64,000 nucleotides of DNA from Alicyclobacillus tolerans (GCF_021739485.1 NZ_JAJFNK010000021.1:1-64000), one strand, 5' to 3'; shown: positions 17,051 to 25,975, counted from the stretch's first letter. Translations and numbers: made by a program. The notes: generated by a model not told the origin, from the sequence alone.

Positions 17051-18286
17051 ATGACAAAACGGTTTCCGCTCGCGGTGTGGGCCACGGCTTTTGCGGCATT
17101 GATTGCCTTCATGGGAATCGGCATCGTCGACCCATTACTTCCGCTCATCGGGAAGGCGATGGGAGCCTCACCCGTTCAGGTCGAATGGCTATTCACGAGT
17201 TACATTGCCGTCATGGCGATTGCCATGCTGCTGTCCGGCGTGCTGTCAACGCGGTTTGGCGGCCGGCGCGTGATGTTGATTGGCCTCTCACTGGTGGTGG
17301 TTTTCGCCAGTTTGAGTGGTCTGGCTCCAAGTATTGGATTCCTGGCCACGGTGCGGGCCGGCTGGGGATTGGGTAACGCGTTTTTCACTTCCACCGCTTT
17401 ATCGATTATCGTGGGGGCATCCACCGGTGGAATGGGGGCAGCCATCACTTTATACGAGGCGGCTTTGGGACTCGGTATCGCGTCCGGTCCGCTGATTGGC
17501 GGGGCTTTGGGGAGCATTACCTGGCGCTTGCCCTTTTTCGGGACCGCTGTGTTGATGGCCATTGCTGTAATCTTTACCTTTGCGCTGGTCAAAGAACCCA
17601 AAACCAAGGAACCTCCAAGAAGGGCGCGCGATGTTTTTGTCGCGATGAAACACCCTGCAGTGCTTTCCAATGCGTTGATTGGGTTGGTATACAGTTTTTC
17701 ATTTTTTACCATCTTGGCATACTCCCCGTTGACACTCAAAGGCCTGAGCAGTATGTCGCTGGGCTGGACGTATTTTGCCTGGGGTATTTTAGTGGGGATT
17801 TCTTCGGTGTTTGTCGTAAACTGGTTAAGGCCTTTGTTCGGACCCATCCGGCTGTTGGAGTTTAACATGGTTGGTTTGATCGCGATTTTTGTCGCAGCCG
17901 GCTTGGTTCATGGCTCGGGGTTGTTGTTGGTCATCGTTCTTTCAGGGTTCTTTTGCGGAATTGCCAATGCCTTGTTCACGACTCTGGCGATGGAGGTATC
18001 TCCCTTTTCCCGCTCCATTTCCTCTGGGACTTACAACTTCGTGCGTTGGTCTGGAGCGGCGTTGGCACCCGTGTTGTCCGGTTGGATTGGGTCTTCGTTT
18101 GGGATGTCGGCACCGTTTTGGATAGCGGCTGTTCTTCTGTTTATGGGTTTGATTGCCCTGATTTTCACGTCGCCCATTTTGAAAGCGGGCCTAGAGGCCA
18201 ACGGGCAGTCAGAAGGACTGCACGGAGGCCACGGGCATACCGGGCATACCGTTCCATCTGCTGAGCAAAGCGCTGAACAGGTGTAA
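17051..18286 (+). CDS. MFS drug/metabolite exporter
   Basis: A 411-residue transporter with 12 predicted spans and the DHA1-type motif LSTRFGGRRVMLIGL after helix 2. The first helix contains IGIVDPLLPLIG. The C-terminal tail is His/Gly rich (HGGHGHTGHT), which could bind metal. The substrate is unknown. ATG at 17051 follows GGGGGATT; an upstream ATG at 16982 would add a poorly fitting N terminus and overlap the palindrome at 17014. It is not obviously a lactate carrier despite its position after lutABC. Confidence 0.85.
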   Translation: MTKRFPLAVWATAFAALIAFMGIGIVDPLLPLIGKAMGASPVQVEWLFTSYIAVMAIAMLLSGVLSTRFGGRRVMLIGLSLVVVFASLSGLAPSIGFLATVRAGWGLGNAFFTSTALSIIVGASTGGMGAAITLYEAALGLGIASGPLIGGALGSITWRLPFFGTAVLMAIAVIFTFALVKEPKTKEPPRRARDVFVAMKHPAVLSNALIGLVYSFSFFTILAYSPLTLKGLSSMSLGWTYFAWGILVGISSVFVVNWLRPLFGPIRLLEFNMVGLIAIFVAAGLVHGSGLLLVIVLSGFFCGIANALFTTLAMEVSPFSRSISSGTYNFVRWSGAALAPVLSGWIGSSFGMSAPFWIAAVLLFMGLIALIFTSPILKAGLEANGQSEGLHGGHGHTGHTVPSAEQSAEQV

Positions 18287-18368
18287 GGTATCCATGAACT
18301 TTGGAGACTTTGGGGTTCCAACTGCAATGCGCTCTCCGCGATAAGACCGCGATCCCCTGGAAAGACGT

Positions 18369-18414
18369 AAGAGGCTGTCTTTTGGGTGCTGAACCCAACC
18401 GGACAGCCTCTTTG
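18369..18414. terminator. Bidirectional hairpin between MFS and rhodanese genes
   Basis: Stem AGAGGCTGTC / GACAGCCTCT enclosing a nested GGGT/ACCC pairing, with TTTG on the plus side. It lies between two convergent genes and can end both. Confidence 0.7.
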
Positions 18415-18468
18415 TACGTAATCCAGTACTCTTTTCTTGCAAAAACTACTTGTGATGGACACGCGCTA

Positions 18469-18768
18469 TCAAGCAGATGTATGCCAACTACTGAGACCGC
18501 CGCGCAACGACATGACGTTAAAGCCGCGTTGTCTCAACATCTCACAGGCTTCTTTGCTCCGGTTTCCACTCCGGCATACGACAACCACTGGTTTGTCTTT
18601 GGCAATGGCGTCGGTGCGGTGCGGAAGGATTCCCAACGGAATAAGCGTTGACCCTTCGATGTGGCCCTCGCGGTATTCGTTCACTTCCCGAACGTCGACA
18701 ATCTGCACATCTTCGTAGTCAAACAACATGCGTTTCATGTCCACCGTTGAAATTTCCTTGCAGGCCAT
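18469..18768 (-). CDS. Single-domain rhodanese
   Basis: A 99-residue rhodanese-homology protein with QIVDVREVNEYREGHIEG and the active loop VCRSGNRS (catalytic Cys near residue 66). It is likely to move sulfane sulfur between small thiols or proteins in the cytoplasm. ATG at 18768 has GGAGGGG 6 bases upstream; the longer reading to 18807 has none. A palindrome ATACC-N6-GGTAT lies 32-47 bases upstream of the start and resembles CsoR/CstR-family operators, which hints at persulfide control. It is divergent from the DUF2249/Crp cluster. Confidence 0.86.
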   Translation of the reverse strand: MACKEISTVDMKRMLFDYEDVQIVDVREVNEYREGHIEGSTLIPLGILPHRTDAIAKDKPVVVVCRSGNRSKEACEMLRQRGFNVMSLRGGLSSWHTSA

Positions 18769-18799
18769 CGAGTTCCCCTCCAATTCCACTCTGTTGTAC

Positions 18800-18815
18800 A
18801 TACCCATATTGGTAT
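18800..18815. promoter_or_regulatory. CsoR/CstR-like palindrome upstream of the rhodanese gene
   Basis: ATACCCATATTGGTAT: arms ATACC/GGTAT plus the central ATAT, symmetric except for one pair. CsoR-family operators have the same outer ATACC...GGTAT spacing over 16 bp. Regulation of a rhodanese by CstR is known in Staphylococcus; it is inferred here. Confidence 0.4.
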
Positions 18816-18869
18816 TTTACAAAGTTCCAGTGCCGACATCAAGGAGGTGTTACTTCCAATCGCAGAATG

Positions 18870-18938
18870 TTACTTCAAGTTACTTCAAGTTACTTCAAGT
18901 TACTTCAAGTTACTTCAAGTTACTTCAAGTTACTTCAA
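18870..18938. repeat. Tandem repeat, 10-bp unit x 7
   Basis: Seven head-to-tail copies of TTACTTCAAG; the last ends in AAT instead of AAG, and a degenerate copy lies at 18850. Each unit contains the near-palindromes ACTT-C-AAGT and AAGT-T-ACTT, so a protein could bind once per helical turn on one face. It lies between the divergent rhodanese and DUF2249 genes. Confidence 0.97.
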
Positions 18939-19077
18939 TCTCAGTGGTGATACTCAATCGAGCGATGGAACAATGCGCAGCGGCGCAGCGCCTCTAAAAC
19001 GTTCGGATGGGCCAAGTCGTTTGAGTGTGACCTTTTGCACAATGCTCACCCGCGTTCTGGGAGACAATAGCGTAGAT

Positions 19078-19149
19078 GGACTGAGTTACTGAAATGGACT
19101 GAGTTACTGAAATGGACTGAGTTACTGAAATGGACTGAGTTACTGAATA
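19078..19149. repeat. Tandem repeat, 18-bp unit x 4
   Basis: Three perfect and one nearly complete copy of GGACTGAGTTACTGAAAT. It shares the core AGTTACT with the 10-bp array 140 bases upstream. It ends about 76 bases before the DUF2249 start codon. Confidence 0.97.
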
Positions 19150-19225
19150 CGCCCTGCGAGACGCCGCAAAAAAGTGTGCTTACTGGCCGTTGACCATGGG
19201 GTGGAGTAAAGGAGAATGACCAATT

Positions 19226-19480
19226 ATGAGTGCACAAACGGAGTCGCTTTTAAAATACGCGGCAGTGCTGGACGTTCGGCAGTTTCCTTCTGCAGTGAAA
19301 CACCGGACGATTTTTACGGTCTTTGACGCGTTGCCAAGCGGTGCAAAAATGGTCTTGATCAACGACCACGACCCGAAACCCCTCTACTACCAACTGGCTG
19401 CTGAACAACCAGATCGCTTTTCCTGGAACTACCTCGAAGAAGGACCGGAAGTTTGGCAGGTGGAAATTGGTAAGGTTTAA
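19226..19480 (+). CDS. DUF2249 domain protein
   Basis: An 84-residue protein matching DUF2249 over its whole length: LDVRQFPSAVKHRTIFTVFD, then LINDHDPKPLYYQL and the terminal FSWNYLEEGPEVWQVEI. The conserved His/Asp/Lys-rich NDHDPKPLYY motif suggests metal or haem-related binding, but the family has no settled biochemical role. It often neighbours nitric-oxide, denitrification or haemerythrin genes. ATG follows AAAGGAG at good spacing. It precedes a Crp/Fnr regulator and a haem-oxidase-like membrane protein, probably as one unit. Confidence 0.88.
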   Translation: MSAQTESLLKYAAVLDVRQFPSAVKHRTIFTVFDALPSGAKMVLINDHDPKPLYYQLAAEQPDRFSWNYLEEGPEVWQVEIGKV

Positions 19481-19557
19481 AGAAAACCGTTAAAATAGGA
19501 ACGCAAGAAAGAAACGCAAGACAGCAAAGCCAGGCCTGCAGGAAGGGTGTGGAGTCG

Positions 19558-20235
19558 ATGACGCAAGAGAAATCGGCAGTGTTGAGAGGAATTGGATTGT
19601 TCCAGGAGTTAACTGCAGAGGAACTGGGCCATATTGAGGCACTTGCCGTGGAACGAAACTATCCACGAGGCTCCTACGTCTTTATGGAAGGACAAACGCG
19701 GGAAGCTGTGTATTTCGTTCGCCGGGGCCTCATTAAGGTTTTCAAAGTCGATGGCGAGGGCAGGGAGCACATCGTCAACATTCTGGGTTCTGGACAAATG
19801 TTTCCACATGTCGGGTTTTTCGACGACAGTCCGTACCCGGGTACTGCAGAAGCTCTGGAAAACAGCGTCTTGCTGTCTATCCGCAGTTCGGCGTTTGAGT
19901 CGCTGTTGACCGACTACCCTGATATTGCTCGAAAAGTGATGCGGGTCATGGGAAAGCGAATTTTGCAGCTGCAGTCTAAACTTCAAGAAATCGCGCTGTT
20001 TGATGCGCACGACCGGGTGGTGGCCTTGCTGAGACACTTGGCCGATGAGCACGGCATCAAGCGCACCGACGGAATACATGTGAAGTTGCCTGTCACTCAC
20101 TCCGAAATGGCGCGAATGATTGGCATGACTCGCGAGTCCGTTAACCGCGTCTGGAATCAATTGCGCCGGGACGGCGTGCTGGAAGGCGACAAAGACGAGT
20201 GGGTTTTTCACTTTGATCGGTTCCAGCAGGGGTGA
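19558..20235 (+). CDS. Crp/Fnr-family transcription regulator
   Basis: A 225-residue regulator. A cyclic-nucleotide-like sensor domain (residues 10-125; YPRGSYVFMEGQ, IKVFKVDGEGREHIV) is joined by a dimer helix to a Crp-type winged HTH (residues 145-215; THSEMARMIGMTRESVNRVW). The N-terminal cysteine cluster of oxygen-sensing Fnr is absent, so oxygen sensing through Fe-S is unlikely; NO, CO or redox inputs remain possible. The ATG at 19558 is preferred over GTG 19549, which lies inside the GGAAGGGTGTGGAG Shine-Dalgarno region. It is followed 4 bases later by the membrane gene. Confidence 0.88.
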   Translation: MTQEKSAVLRGIGLFQELTAEELGHIEALAVERNYPRGSYVFMEGQTREAVYFVRRGLIKVFKVDGEGREHIVNILGSGQMFPHVGFFDDSPYPGTAEALENSVLLSIRSSAFESLLTDYPDIARKVMRVMGKRILQLQSKLQEIALFDAHDRVVALLRHLADEHGIKRTDGIHVKLPVTHSEMARMIGMTRESVNRVWNQLRRDGVLEGDKDEWVFHFDRFQQG

Positions 20236-20239
20236 GCCC

Positions 20240-21595
20240 ATGGATGTTTCGGAGGAACGCCTGTCTGTTACCGTATACGTCATTTTTCTCTCCCTGTTGT
20301 TTTTGATGGCGGCCTTTTGTTTTGAAGTGCGCGCCCTGCCGCTCGTTGTGACGGGGCAAGTGCAACGTCCGGCCGTGCTTGGTTTTGTGCACTTGGTTGT
20401 GGTTGGATTTGTACTGCAAATGATGTTTGGCGTATTGATTAAAATTGTCCCCATCGCGTTCTCTGGCACGCTTCATTCCCGCCCATTGGCGCTCGTCCAC
20501 CCTCCTTTGCTGGCCCTCGGAGCGGCAGGGCTGGCGACTGGATTTTTCAGCAGTCGCGTATCGCTGGTCATTGCAGGCGGCATCCTGATTGTATTGGCAG
20601 CGGCTGCGGTGTTGTACAACCTCATGCGCACCTTTGCGACACTGCGAAAGCCGACAGCTGTGGTATTTGGCGTCCAAAACGCCCTGTTTTACATCGCCGT
20701 CGCGCTGCTTTTGGGACTCACGATGGCATTGAACTTCCGTTGGACCTTTATCCCGGACTTGAATACCTTCATACAGTTGCATATCGAAGTTGCCTTGTTT
20801 GCTGGGTTCACCCTGCTGGTCTCATCTATTTCTTACAAGTTACTGCCGATGTTTCTGCTGGCCATTAAGCCCAAAATTCACCCCTATGCGAATTACAGCT
20901 TTTTGAACGCCGGAATCCTTTTGGCCGCAGCGGCGCTGCTCATTCATTCGCCGTCCATGTCGACTATCGCGAAATGGCTGGCTGCTGCCATGTGGGTCAT
21001 TGGGTTTGCCGTCCATGTCTACGACGCGTTTGTCATCGCGAAGTCGAGGCACCGTAAAACCATCGCGATCCCGATTTACGCCGTCCTCAGCGCCTACTCG
21101 GTATGGGTGGGTGCCAGCGTCGCCCTAGCGCTGTTGTGGGCCGGGCAACGGTTGACCCGAGCTTCGGCGGGTTTTGGATTCTTTACATTGGTGATGGCCG
21201 GACTCGTCCCGATGATCCTCGGATACCTGTTAAAAATGATTCCATTCATGTGGTTTCAATACCGGTACAGCCATGCCCCAGACCGGCGCTCGGCTCCTCC
21301 GTTGAATTTGCTGGTCAAAGAAGTCCAAGGCGTATGGGCGATTGCCGGGTATGGCGCCGGGGTTGCAGCGTCTCTGGCTGGAGCGGTCGGCGGGCTTATC
21401 GGCACGGCAGCCTCCAATGGGGCTTGGACAGACTCGTCGACGGTGATTGCCATTGGCGTCGTTTTGCAGTTTTGCAGCGTAGCCTACCTGACGTACCTGC
21501 TGACCCTGGTGCCAAGAAAACACCCGAAGCGACCCAGCGTGTCGCCGTGGGAGTTTCAGAGTCCTCCGTCGAATGAGCCTTCCAAAGAGCCTTGA
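20240..21595 (+). CDS. NnrS/haem-copper-oxidase subunit I-like membrane protein
   Basis: A 451-residue protein with about 12 membrane spans. Histidines sit in helices as in haem-copper oxidase subunit I or NnrS: GFVHLVVVGFVLQMMFGV (near residue 46) and LHIEVALFAGFTLLVSS (near 186). The full copper-B histidine set of a respiratory oxidase is not evident, so it is more likely a haem protein linked to NO or redox stress than a proton-pumping oxidase. It starts at ATG 20240 after GGGGTGAG, 4 bases beyond the Crp/Fnr gene. A polar tail of about 25 residues ends the protein. Confidence 0.75.
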   Translation: MDVSEERLSVTVYVIFLSLLFLMAAFCFEVRALPLVVTGQVQRPAVLGFVHLVVVGFVLQMMFGVLIKIVPIAFSGTLHSRPLALVHPPLLALGAAGLATGFFSSRVSLVIAGGILIVLAAAAVLYNLMRTFATLRKPTAVVFGVQNALFYIAVALLLGLTMALNFRWTFIPDLNTFIQLHIEVALFAGFTLLVSSISYKLLPMFLLAIKPKIHPYANYSFLNAGILLAAAALLIHSPSMSTIAKWLAAAMWVIGFAVHVYDAFVIAKSRHRKTIAIPIYAVLSAYSVWVGASVALALLWAGQRLTRASAGFGFFTLVMAGLVPMILGYLLKMIPFMWFQYRYSHAPDRRSAPPLNLLVKEVQGVWAIAGYGAGVAASLAGAVGGLIGTAASNGAWTDSSTVIAIGVVLQFCSVAYLTYLLTLVPRKHPKRPSVSPWEFQSPPSNEPSKEP

Positions 21596-21687
21596 CGCGG
21601 CTCAAAGCCTAGGTTTGTTCCTACATAGAACGTTTGCGAAGGGATTTGTTGAAGTTTTGCCAAGTGTTGTTCAAGTTGCAAAGACAT

Positions 21688-21716
21688 TTGTTAAAAATCC
21701 CCGTTCAAGCTATCAT
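21688..21716 (+). promoter_or_regulatory. Sigma-A-type promoter of the aldo-keto reductase gene
   Basis: TTGTTA and TATCAT separated by 17 bases, 35 bases ahead of the start codon at 21752. Confidence 0.5.
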
Positions 21717-21751
21717 GAGCTCGAGTCCACAGACGGGGAGATGAACAGTAT

Positions 21752-22684
21752 ATGGTGAAACGGACGCGGCTTGGAAAGACCGATTTGCTGGTAAATCCGA
21801 TTGGACTGGGCACAAACGCGGTGGGAGGACACAACCTCTATCCAAATCTCGATGAAGACATGGGTAAAGATTTAGTGCGCACTGCCCTCAACTCCGGAAT
21901 GAATTTCTTGGATACCGCTTTTATTTACGGACCGGAGCGTTCAGAAGAGTTAGTCGGTGAGGTGCTTCAAGAGACAGGCAAACGCAAGGACGTTGTTCTG
22001 GCCACAAAAGGTGCGCACAAGTTTGTCGGTAAAGACGTGGTGTTTGACAACTCTCCTGCATTCCTGAAGCAAGCGGTTGAAGGGAGTTTAAAGCGGCTTC
22101 AAACCGATTACATCGATTTGTTTTACATTCACTTTCCGGATGAACAGACTCCAAAAGACGAAGCTGTAGGCGCACTGCAACGACTTAAGGAAGAGGGGAA
22201 AATTCGCGCCATCGGCGTGTCGAACTTTTCTATGGATCAGTTGAGGGAAGCCAACAAGGACGGCTACGTAGATGTATACCAGGGTGAATACAATCTGCTG
22301 CAGCGCAATGCCGAAAAAGAATTGCTTCCGTATGCCAAGGAGCGGCAGATCTCGTTTGTTCCCTATTTTCCTCTAGCATCGGGCCTGCTTGCCGGCAAGT
22401 ACACCAAAGATATGGTTTTTAACGATTTGCGCGCGAAAATGCCTCATTTCCAAGGAGAAACATTCGCGAAAAACTTGGAAAAGGTGGAGCACATCCGGCA
22501 AATTGCGGAGACCCACGATGCCGAAGTGGCCCATGTCGTTTTGGCCTGGTACTTAACCCGAGATGCGATTGATTCGTTAATTCCAGGTGCAAAACGTTCC
22601 GAGCAGGTGTTGGACAATTTGAAGACACTGGACGTTCACTTAACAGATGCCGATATTCAGGAAATCGATCGCATTTTCCGCTGA
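21752..22684 (+). CDS. Aldo/keto reductase
   Basis: A 310-residue (alpha/beta)8-barrel NADPH oxidoreductase. The catalytic tetrad is visible: Asp in FLDTAFIYG (about residue 53), Tyr five residues on, Lys in LATKGAH (about 86) and His in FYIHFPDE (about 127). The C-terminal NADP-binding stretch [15 protein letters not shown] is typical of the YhdN/IolS branch of Bacillus. It reduces an unknown carbonyl compound. ATG follows GGGGAG at about 8 bases. It is a single-gene unit with its own promoter and terminator. Confidence 0.9.
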   Translation: MVKRTRLGKTDLLVNPIGLGTNAVGGHNLYPNLDEDMGKDLVRTALNSGMNFLDTAFIYGPERSEELVGEVLQETGKRKDVVLATKGAHKFVGKDVVFDNSPAFLKQAVEGSLKRLQTDYIDLFYIHFPDEQTPKDEAVGALQRLKEEGKIRAIGVSNFSMDQLREANKDGYVDVYQGEYNLLQRNAEKELLPYAKERQISFVPYFPLASGLLAGKYTKDMVFNDLRAKMPHFQGETFAKNLEKVEHIRQIAETHDAEVAHVVLAWYLTRDAIDSLIPGAKRSEQVLDNLKTLDVHLTDADIQEIDRIFR

Positions 22685-22750
22685 TTGAACGGCAATCGAG
22701 GCAAACAAGGGTCGAAAGCTGGTCTATAGGCCATCGAAACGCGATCGTGC

Positions 22751-22792
22751 AAGGCAGTGGAACCCCACACCACTGCCTTCTTTTCTCCTCGT
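22751..22792 (+). terminator. Terminator of the aldo-keto reductase gene
   Basis: Perfect 10-bp stem AAGGCAGTGG / CCACTGCCTT with a 9-base loop and a T-rich tail CTTTTCTCC. Confidence 0.85.
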
Positions 22793-22805
22793 TTTAACAC
22801 TTCAC

Positions 22806-23693
22806 TTATAAGCGCCGAAACGCACCTTCCATTTTCCTGGGTCGCAACAATGGGATGGCGACGAATAAGGCCACGACCGCCAACACAATCCCGGCTGCTA
22901 AAGGCGGCGAGAAGTCTCGAGCAAAGCGCCAGTGACTCCACGGGGACGACACCGGGATCATGACGATTGCAGCAACCAGTCCAACGATGAGGGAAAGGAC
23001 ATTTAGTGCGATACGACCGTTCCGGCCCGATACGTGGAAACCGGGTTGCTTTGTCAAATCGTGGACGACGAGGCGAGGTACCTTGCGGAAATGGGCGTAG
23101 ACGTGCACCGCAGTCAGCGGAATCCACAACGCCACACTGGCCGCATGGACCTCAAAGAAAATCCCCATGTGGTTTGGGCCTAAAAACGCCAACGCAAAGC
23201 CGCTGATAAAGACGAGCAGTGTGAGAAAAACCAGGAATGGGGCAGCCAGTCGAAGCAGCCAATGAGGAGGTCCCTTTTCTACAAACACAGGGGAACCCGT
23301 ATAGTAACGAACAAAGCGGTAACCGGTACTTAACATCTTCACAACCAGCGGGCCTGACAAAACCACACCGACGAATATATGTACCGAGAGCAAATGGTGC
23401 AAATTCGCCGTGACCAGGAGTTCAACCAAGATCAAAACAAAAAGCACAAGACCTGCGACAGCAGTCAGTCGTTCATTGCGCAAAATAGGCAACTGCCTTC
23501 GGGAATGCGCCTCTTTCCGCGTATGTCGAGTTTGTTGATGGATCAATGTACTTCGCTCCGCTCTGTCCTTTTGTCGTTTTAAGAGAATACCGCCCGAACG
23601 TCCAAAGAAAATTGAAAGGTCACTAAGAAACGGTGACAGTTTTGAATTCTGACTCTCAATCTGGTCGGGATGCCGGATGTTTGAGCAGAGCAT
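22806..23693 (-). CDS. Cytochrome b-like integral membrane protein of unknown function
   Basis: The open frame encodes 295 residues. The first 70 or so are polar and lack a good start site, so the true N terminus may be nearer residue 68-75. Residues about 75-270 hold five or six membrane spans with histidines placed as in b-type haem membrane proteins: NLHHLLSVHIFVG, FFEVHAASVALWIPL and AVHVYAHF. I cannot name the family. A ferric-reductase/cytochrome b561-like or DUF4405-like electron-transfer role is possible. It is convergent with the aldo-keto reductase. Confidence 0.65.
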   Translation of the reverse strand: MLCSNIRHPDQIESQNSKLSPFLSDLSIFFGRSGGILLKRQKDRAERSTLIHQQTRHTRKEAHSRRQLPILRNERLTAVAGLVLFVLILVELLVTANLHHLLSVHIFVGVVLSGPLVVKMLSTGYRFVRYYTGSPVFVEKGPPHWLLRLAAPFLVFLTLLVFISGFALAFLGPNHMGIFFEVHAASVALWIPLTAVHVYAHFRKVPRLVVHDLTKQPGFHVSGRNGRIALNVLSLIVGLVAAIVMIPVSSPWSHWRFARDFSPPLAAGIVLAVVALFVAIPLLRPRKMEGAFRRL

Positions 23694-23836
23694 CTGTTTT
23701 TGATTTTCAGGAATTGTGGTTCAGCGTCCGTCTAAGCTAATTTCAACGCGATCTCGATTTAGAATTTCAATTGCTGGCGTTGTGCTAAACACCTTTGCGT
23801 CCAATCGGCAAGCATGTCCACCTCGCCAGTTCAAGC

Positions 23837-23870
23837 AGCGTCAGGCCGCCATCCCGGCAGCCTGACGCTG
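23837..23870 (-). terminator. Hairpin downstream of asnB
   Basis: Perfect 10-bp stem AGCGTCAGGC / GCCTGACGCT with a 13-base loop, directly after the asnB stop. No clear T tract follows on the minus strand, so it may be a stabilising or weak terminator hairpin. Confidence 0.55.
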
Positions 23871-23877
23871 TTCTAGA

Positions 23878-25725
23878 TTACACGAGTTCGACGCTGTATT
23901 CCCGAAGCCATTTGTCGACTTGGATGAGGTAGTGAAACATCTGTGCGGTCGCCATAATCTGCCCGAACCAAGGGCGGTGCTCGGCAGGATTGTAGCTTTG
24001 CTCTGCCAGGTCCCGGACAGCCTGCTGGTCGATCAGAGGCAGCAGCGGAGAGGACCCTTCGTCTAAAATCTGCAGTGCCCGGCTTCGCGTCGCTTGCAGA
24101 TACGCCGGATCCGGAGAGGAAGGATACGGGCTTTTCTTTCGCCGCAAAACGTCGTCAGGCAGATAGCCTTGCATCGCTTGACGCAAAATCCCCTTGGTCT
24201 CATTACCGGCCGTCTTCATCGACCAGGGGATGTTAAAAACATAGTCGACCAAGCGGTGGTCGCAAAACGGAACCCGGACTTCGAGACCGCTGGCCATGCT
24301 GGTGCGGTCTTTTCGATCCAGCAGGGTGGGCAGGAACCGCGTGATGCTGAGATACGAAATCTCGCGAATTCGGGCGTCCTTTGCTGACTCTCCGGGCAGT
24401 ACCGGAACTTCTGCAAGCGCTTCTTGGTAACGGTTTGACACGTACTCTTCAGGATGGGTCAAGTCCCGGACTTCGGGGGATAAGATCTTCACCCGTTCTG
24501 CCAGTTTCAGGGACCACGGAAACGTATTGGCCTTGAGGGATTCTTCCCGATGAAACCAGGGGTATCCTCCAAAGACTTCGTCGGCTGCTTCGCCGGATAA
24601 GGCCACCGTGGCGTTTCGCTTTATTTCGCGGCAAAACAGCAAAAGCGAGGTGTCGATGTCCGCCATACCGGGCAAATCCCGGGCAGCCAGCGGCGTGTTG
24701 AGGTGCTCAATCAGTTCATCCATGCCAAACACAACGGGGTGGTGCTGTGTGCCCAAGAACTCGGCGACCCTTTTCGCCCATGGACCATCTAAACTAGTCT
24801 GAAAGCTGTTCGCTTGAAAGTGTTTCGCCATGTCTACGAAGTCGATGGAGTAGGTGTGAAGTGCCGGTTTGCCGCTGCTTTGATAAGACCTTGCTGCAAT
24901 GGCGGAAACGGCACTGGAGTCCAGTCCCCCCGACAAAAATGTGCAAACTGGAACATCGGAAACAAGTTGCCGTGTTACCGTATCCACCAGCAACTCCCGA
25001 ACCTTGTCGATGGTCGTCTCCAAGTCGTCTTCGTGCGGACGGCTCTCTAGTTTCCAATACGGATAGACGCGAAGGTTGTCGCGGGTGGCGATCAGCGAGT
25101 ATCCCGCGCGCAGTTCGGAAATGTCCCGAAACACTCCGTGGCCTGGGGTTCTGGCCGGGCCGATCGAAAAAATTTCGGCCAATCCGTCAGCGTCCACGGC
25201 GTGGGAGACGTCCGGGTGCGCAAGCAGCGCTTTGAGTTCGGAACCAAAGACGAAAGAACTGCCCTTTCGGGAGTAAAACAAGGGTTTGACGCCGAGTCGA
25301 TCGCGGCTCATGAAGAGTGTGCGTTTGGCTTCATCCCAAATCGCAAACGCGAAGATTCCGTTGAAGTGCTCCACGCAGTCTGGACCCCACTCGACGTAAG
25401 ACATGAGCAGGACTTCGGTGTCTGAATACGACCGAAAGGTGTGGCCTCTCTCCAGCAGTTTTTTGCGGATGTCTTCTGTATTGTACAATTCACCGTTGTA
25501 AACGATGGTGTAGACTCTTTCTCCCAGCTTACGAGTCATGGGTTGGGCTCCTCCGCTTGGGTCCACGACAATGAGGCGGCGATGGGCAAATGCAGCGGAA
25601 CCCGACAGCCAGCTTCCGTCAGCATCTGGGCCGCGGCAGACAAGGGTTGCCCCCATGGCCTCCACCGTTGCCTTTTCCTGTGTCAGATCCCGTTCCCAGT
25701 CAACCCAACCTGCGATTCCACACAT
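23878..25725 (-). CDS. asnB: Asparagine synthetase (glutamine-hydrolysing)
   Basis: A 615-residue enzyme. After Met removal the N-terminal nucleophile is Cys2 (MCGIAGWV) of the class II glutaminase domain, which spans about residues 1-210. The synthetase domain carries the ATP pyrophosphatase loop TFLSGGLDSSAVSA near residue 260 and SGEAADEVFGGYPWF. It converts aspartate, glutamine and ATP to asparagine and glutamate. ATG 25725 is fixed by the required MCGI and by GGGAGG upstream; the open frame runs further back through a 22-bp tandem repeat that is not coding. Three asnB-type genes exist in B. subtilis; this one's physiological role is not certain. Confidence 0.92.
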   Translation of the reverse strand: MCGIAGWVDWERDLTQEKATVEAMGATLVCRGPDADGSWLSGSAAFAHRRLIVVDPSGGAQPMTRKLGERVYTIVYNGELYNTEDIRKKLLERGHTFRSYSDTEVLLMSYVEWGPDCVEHFNGIFAFAIWDEAKRTLFMSRDRLGVKPLFYSRKGSSFVFGSELKALLAHPDVSHAVDADGLAEIFSIGPARTPGHGVFRDISELRAGYSLIATRDNLRVYPYWKLESRPHEDDLETTIDKVRELLVDTVTRQLVSDVPVCTFLSGGLDSSAVSAIAARSYQSSGKPALHTYSIDFVDMAKHFQANSFQTSLDGPWAKRVAEFLGTQHHPVVFGMDELIEHLNTPLAARDLPGMADIDTSLLLFCREIKRNATVALSGEAADEVFGGYPWFHREESLKANTFPWSLKLAERVKILSPEVRDLTHPEEYVSNRYQEALAEVPVLPGESAKDARIREISYLSITRFLPTLLDRKDRTSMASGLEVRVPFCDHRLVDYVFNIPWSMKTAGNETKGILRQAMQGYLPDDVLRRKKSPYPSSPDPAYLQATRSRALQILDEGSSPLLPLIDQQAVRDLAEQSYNPAEHRPWFGQIMATAQMFHYLIQVDKWLREYSVELV

Positions 25726-25909
25726 AGGGTCAAGCCTCCCAATCTTTTTTGAATGTTTGTCGCAGACGCATCCGCGCCAAGGCTCACCTAGTACGGTATG
25801 CCTTGAGCCCAGATTGTGTGAGTTGAACAAAAAAGCGCACGGATACGCGACTGGCAATCTCCAGTTCTGCATCCGCGCGCTCTTCGCACACGACCTTATA
25901 TGCTGCATT

Positions 25910-25975
25910 TGCACTTCGTATTGCTTCCATTTGTATTTCGCATTGCTTACATGTGCACTTCGCATTGCTTCCATG
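25910..25975. repeat. Tandem repeat, 22-bp unit x 3
   Basis: Three degenerate head-to-tail copies of a unit like TGCACTTCGCATTGCTTCCATG, about 185 bases upstream of asnB and beyond the end of the aminomutase gene. The 311 bases between the two coding regions (25726-26036) otherwise show no gene. Confidence 0.93.

Noticed and set aside
17200..17868. 222-codon minus-strand frame opposite the MFS gene
   Set aside because: Shadow caused by the periodic composition of a membrane-protein gene.
18870..19149. CRISPR-like repeat array
   Set aside because: Units are head-to-tail with no unique spacers and are only 10 and 18 bp; no cas genes nearby.
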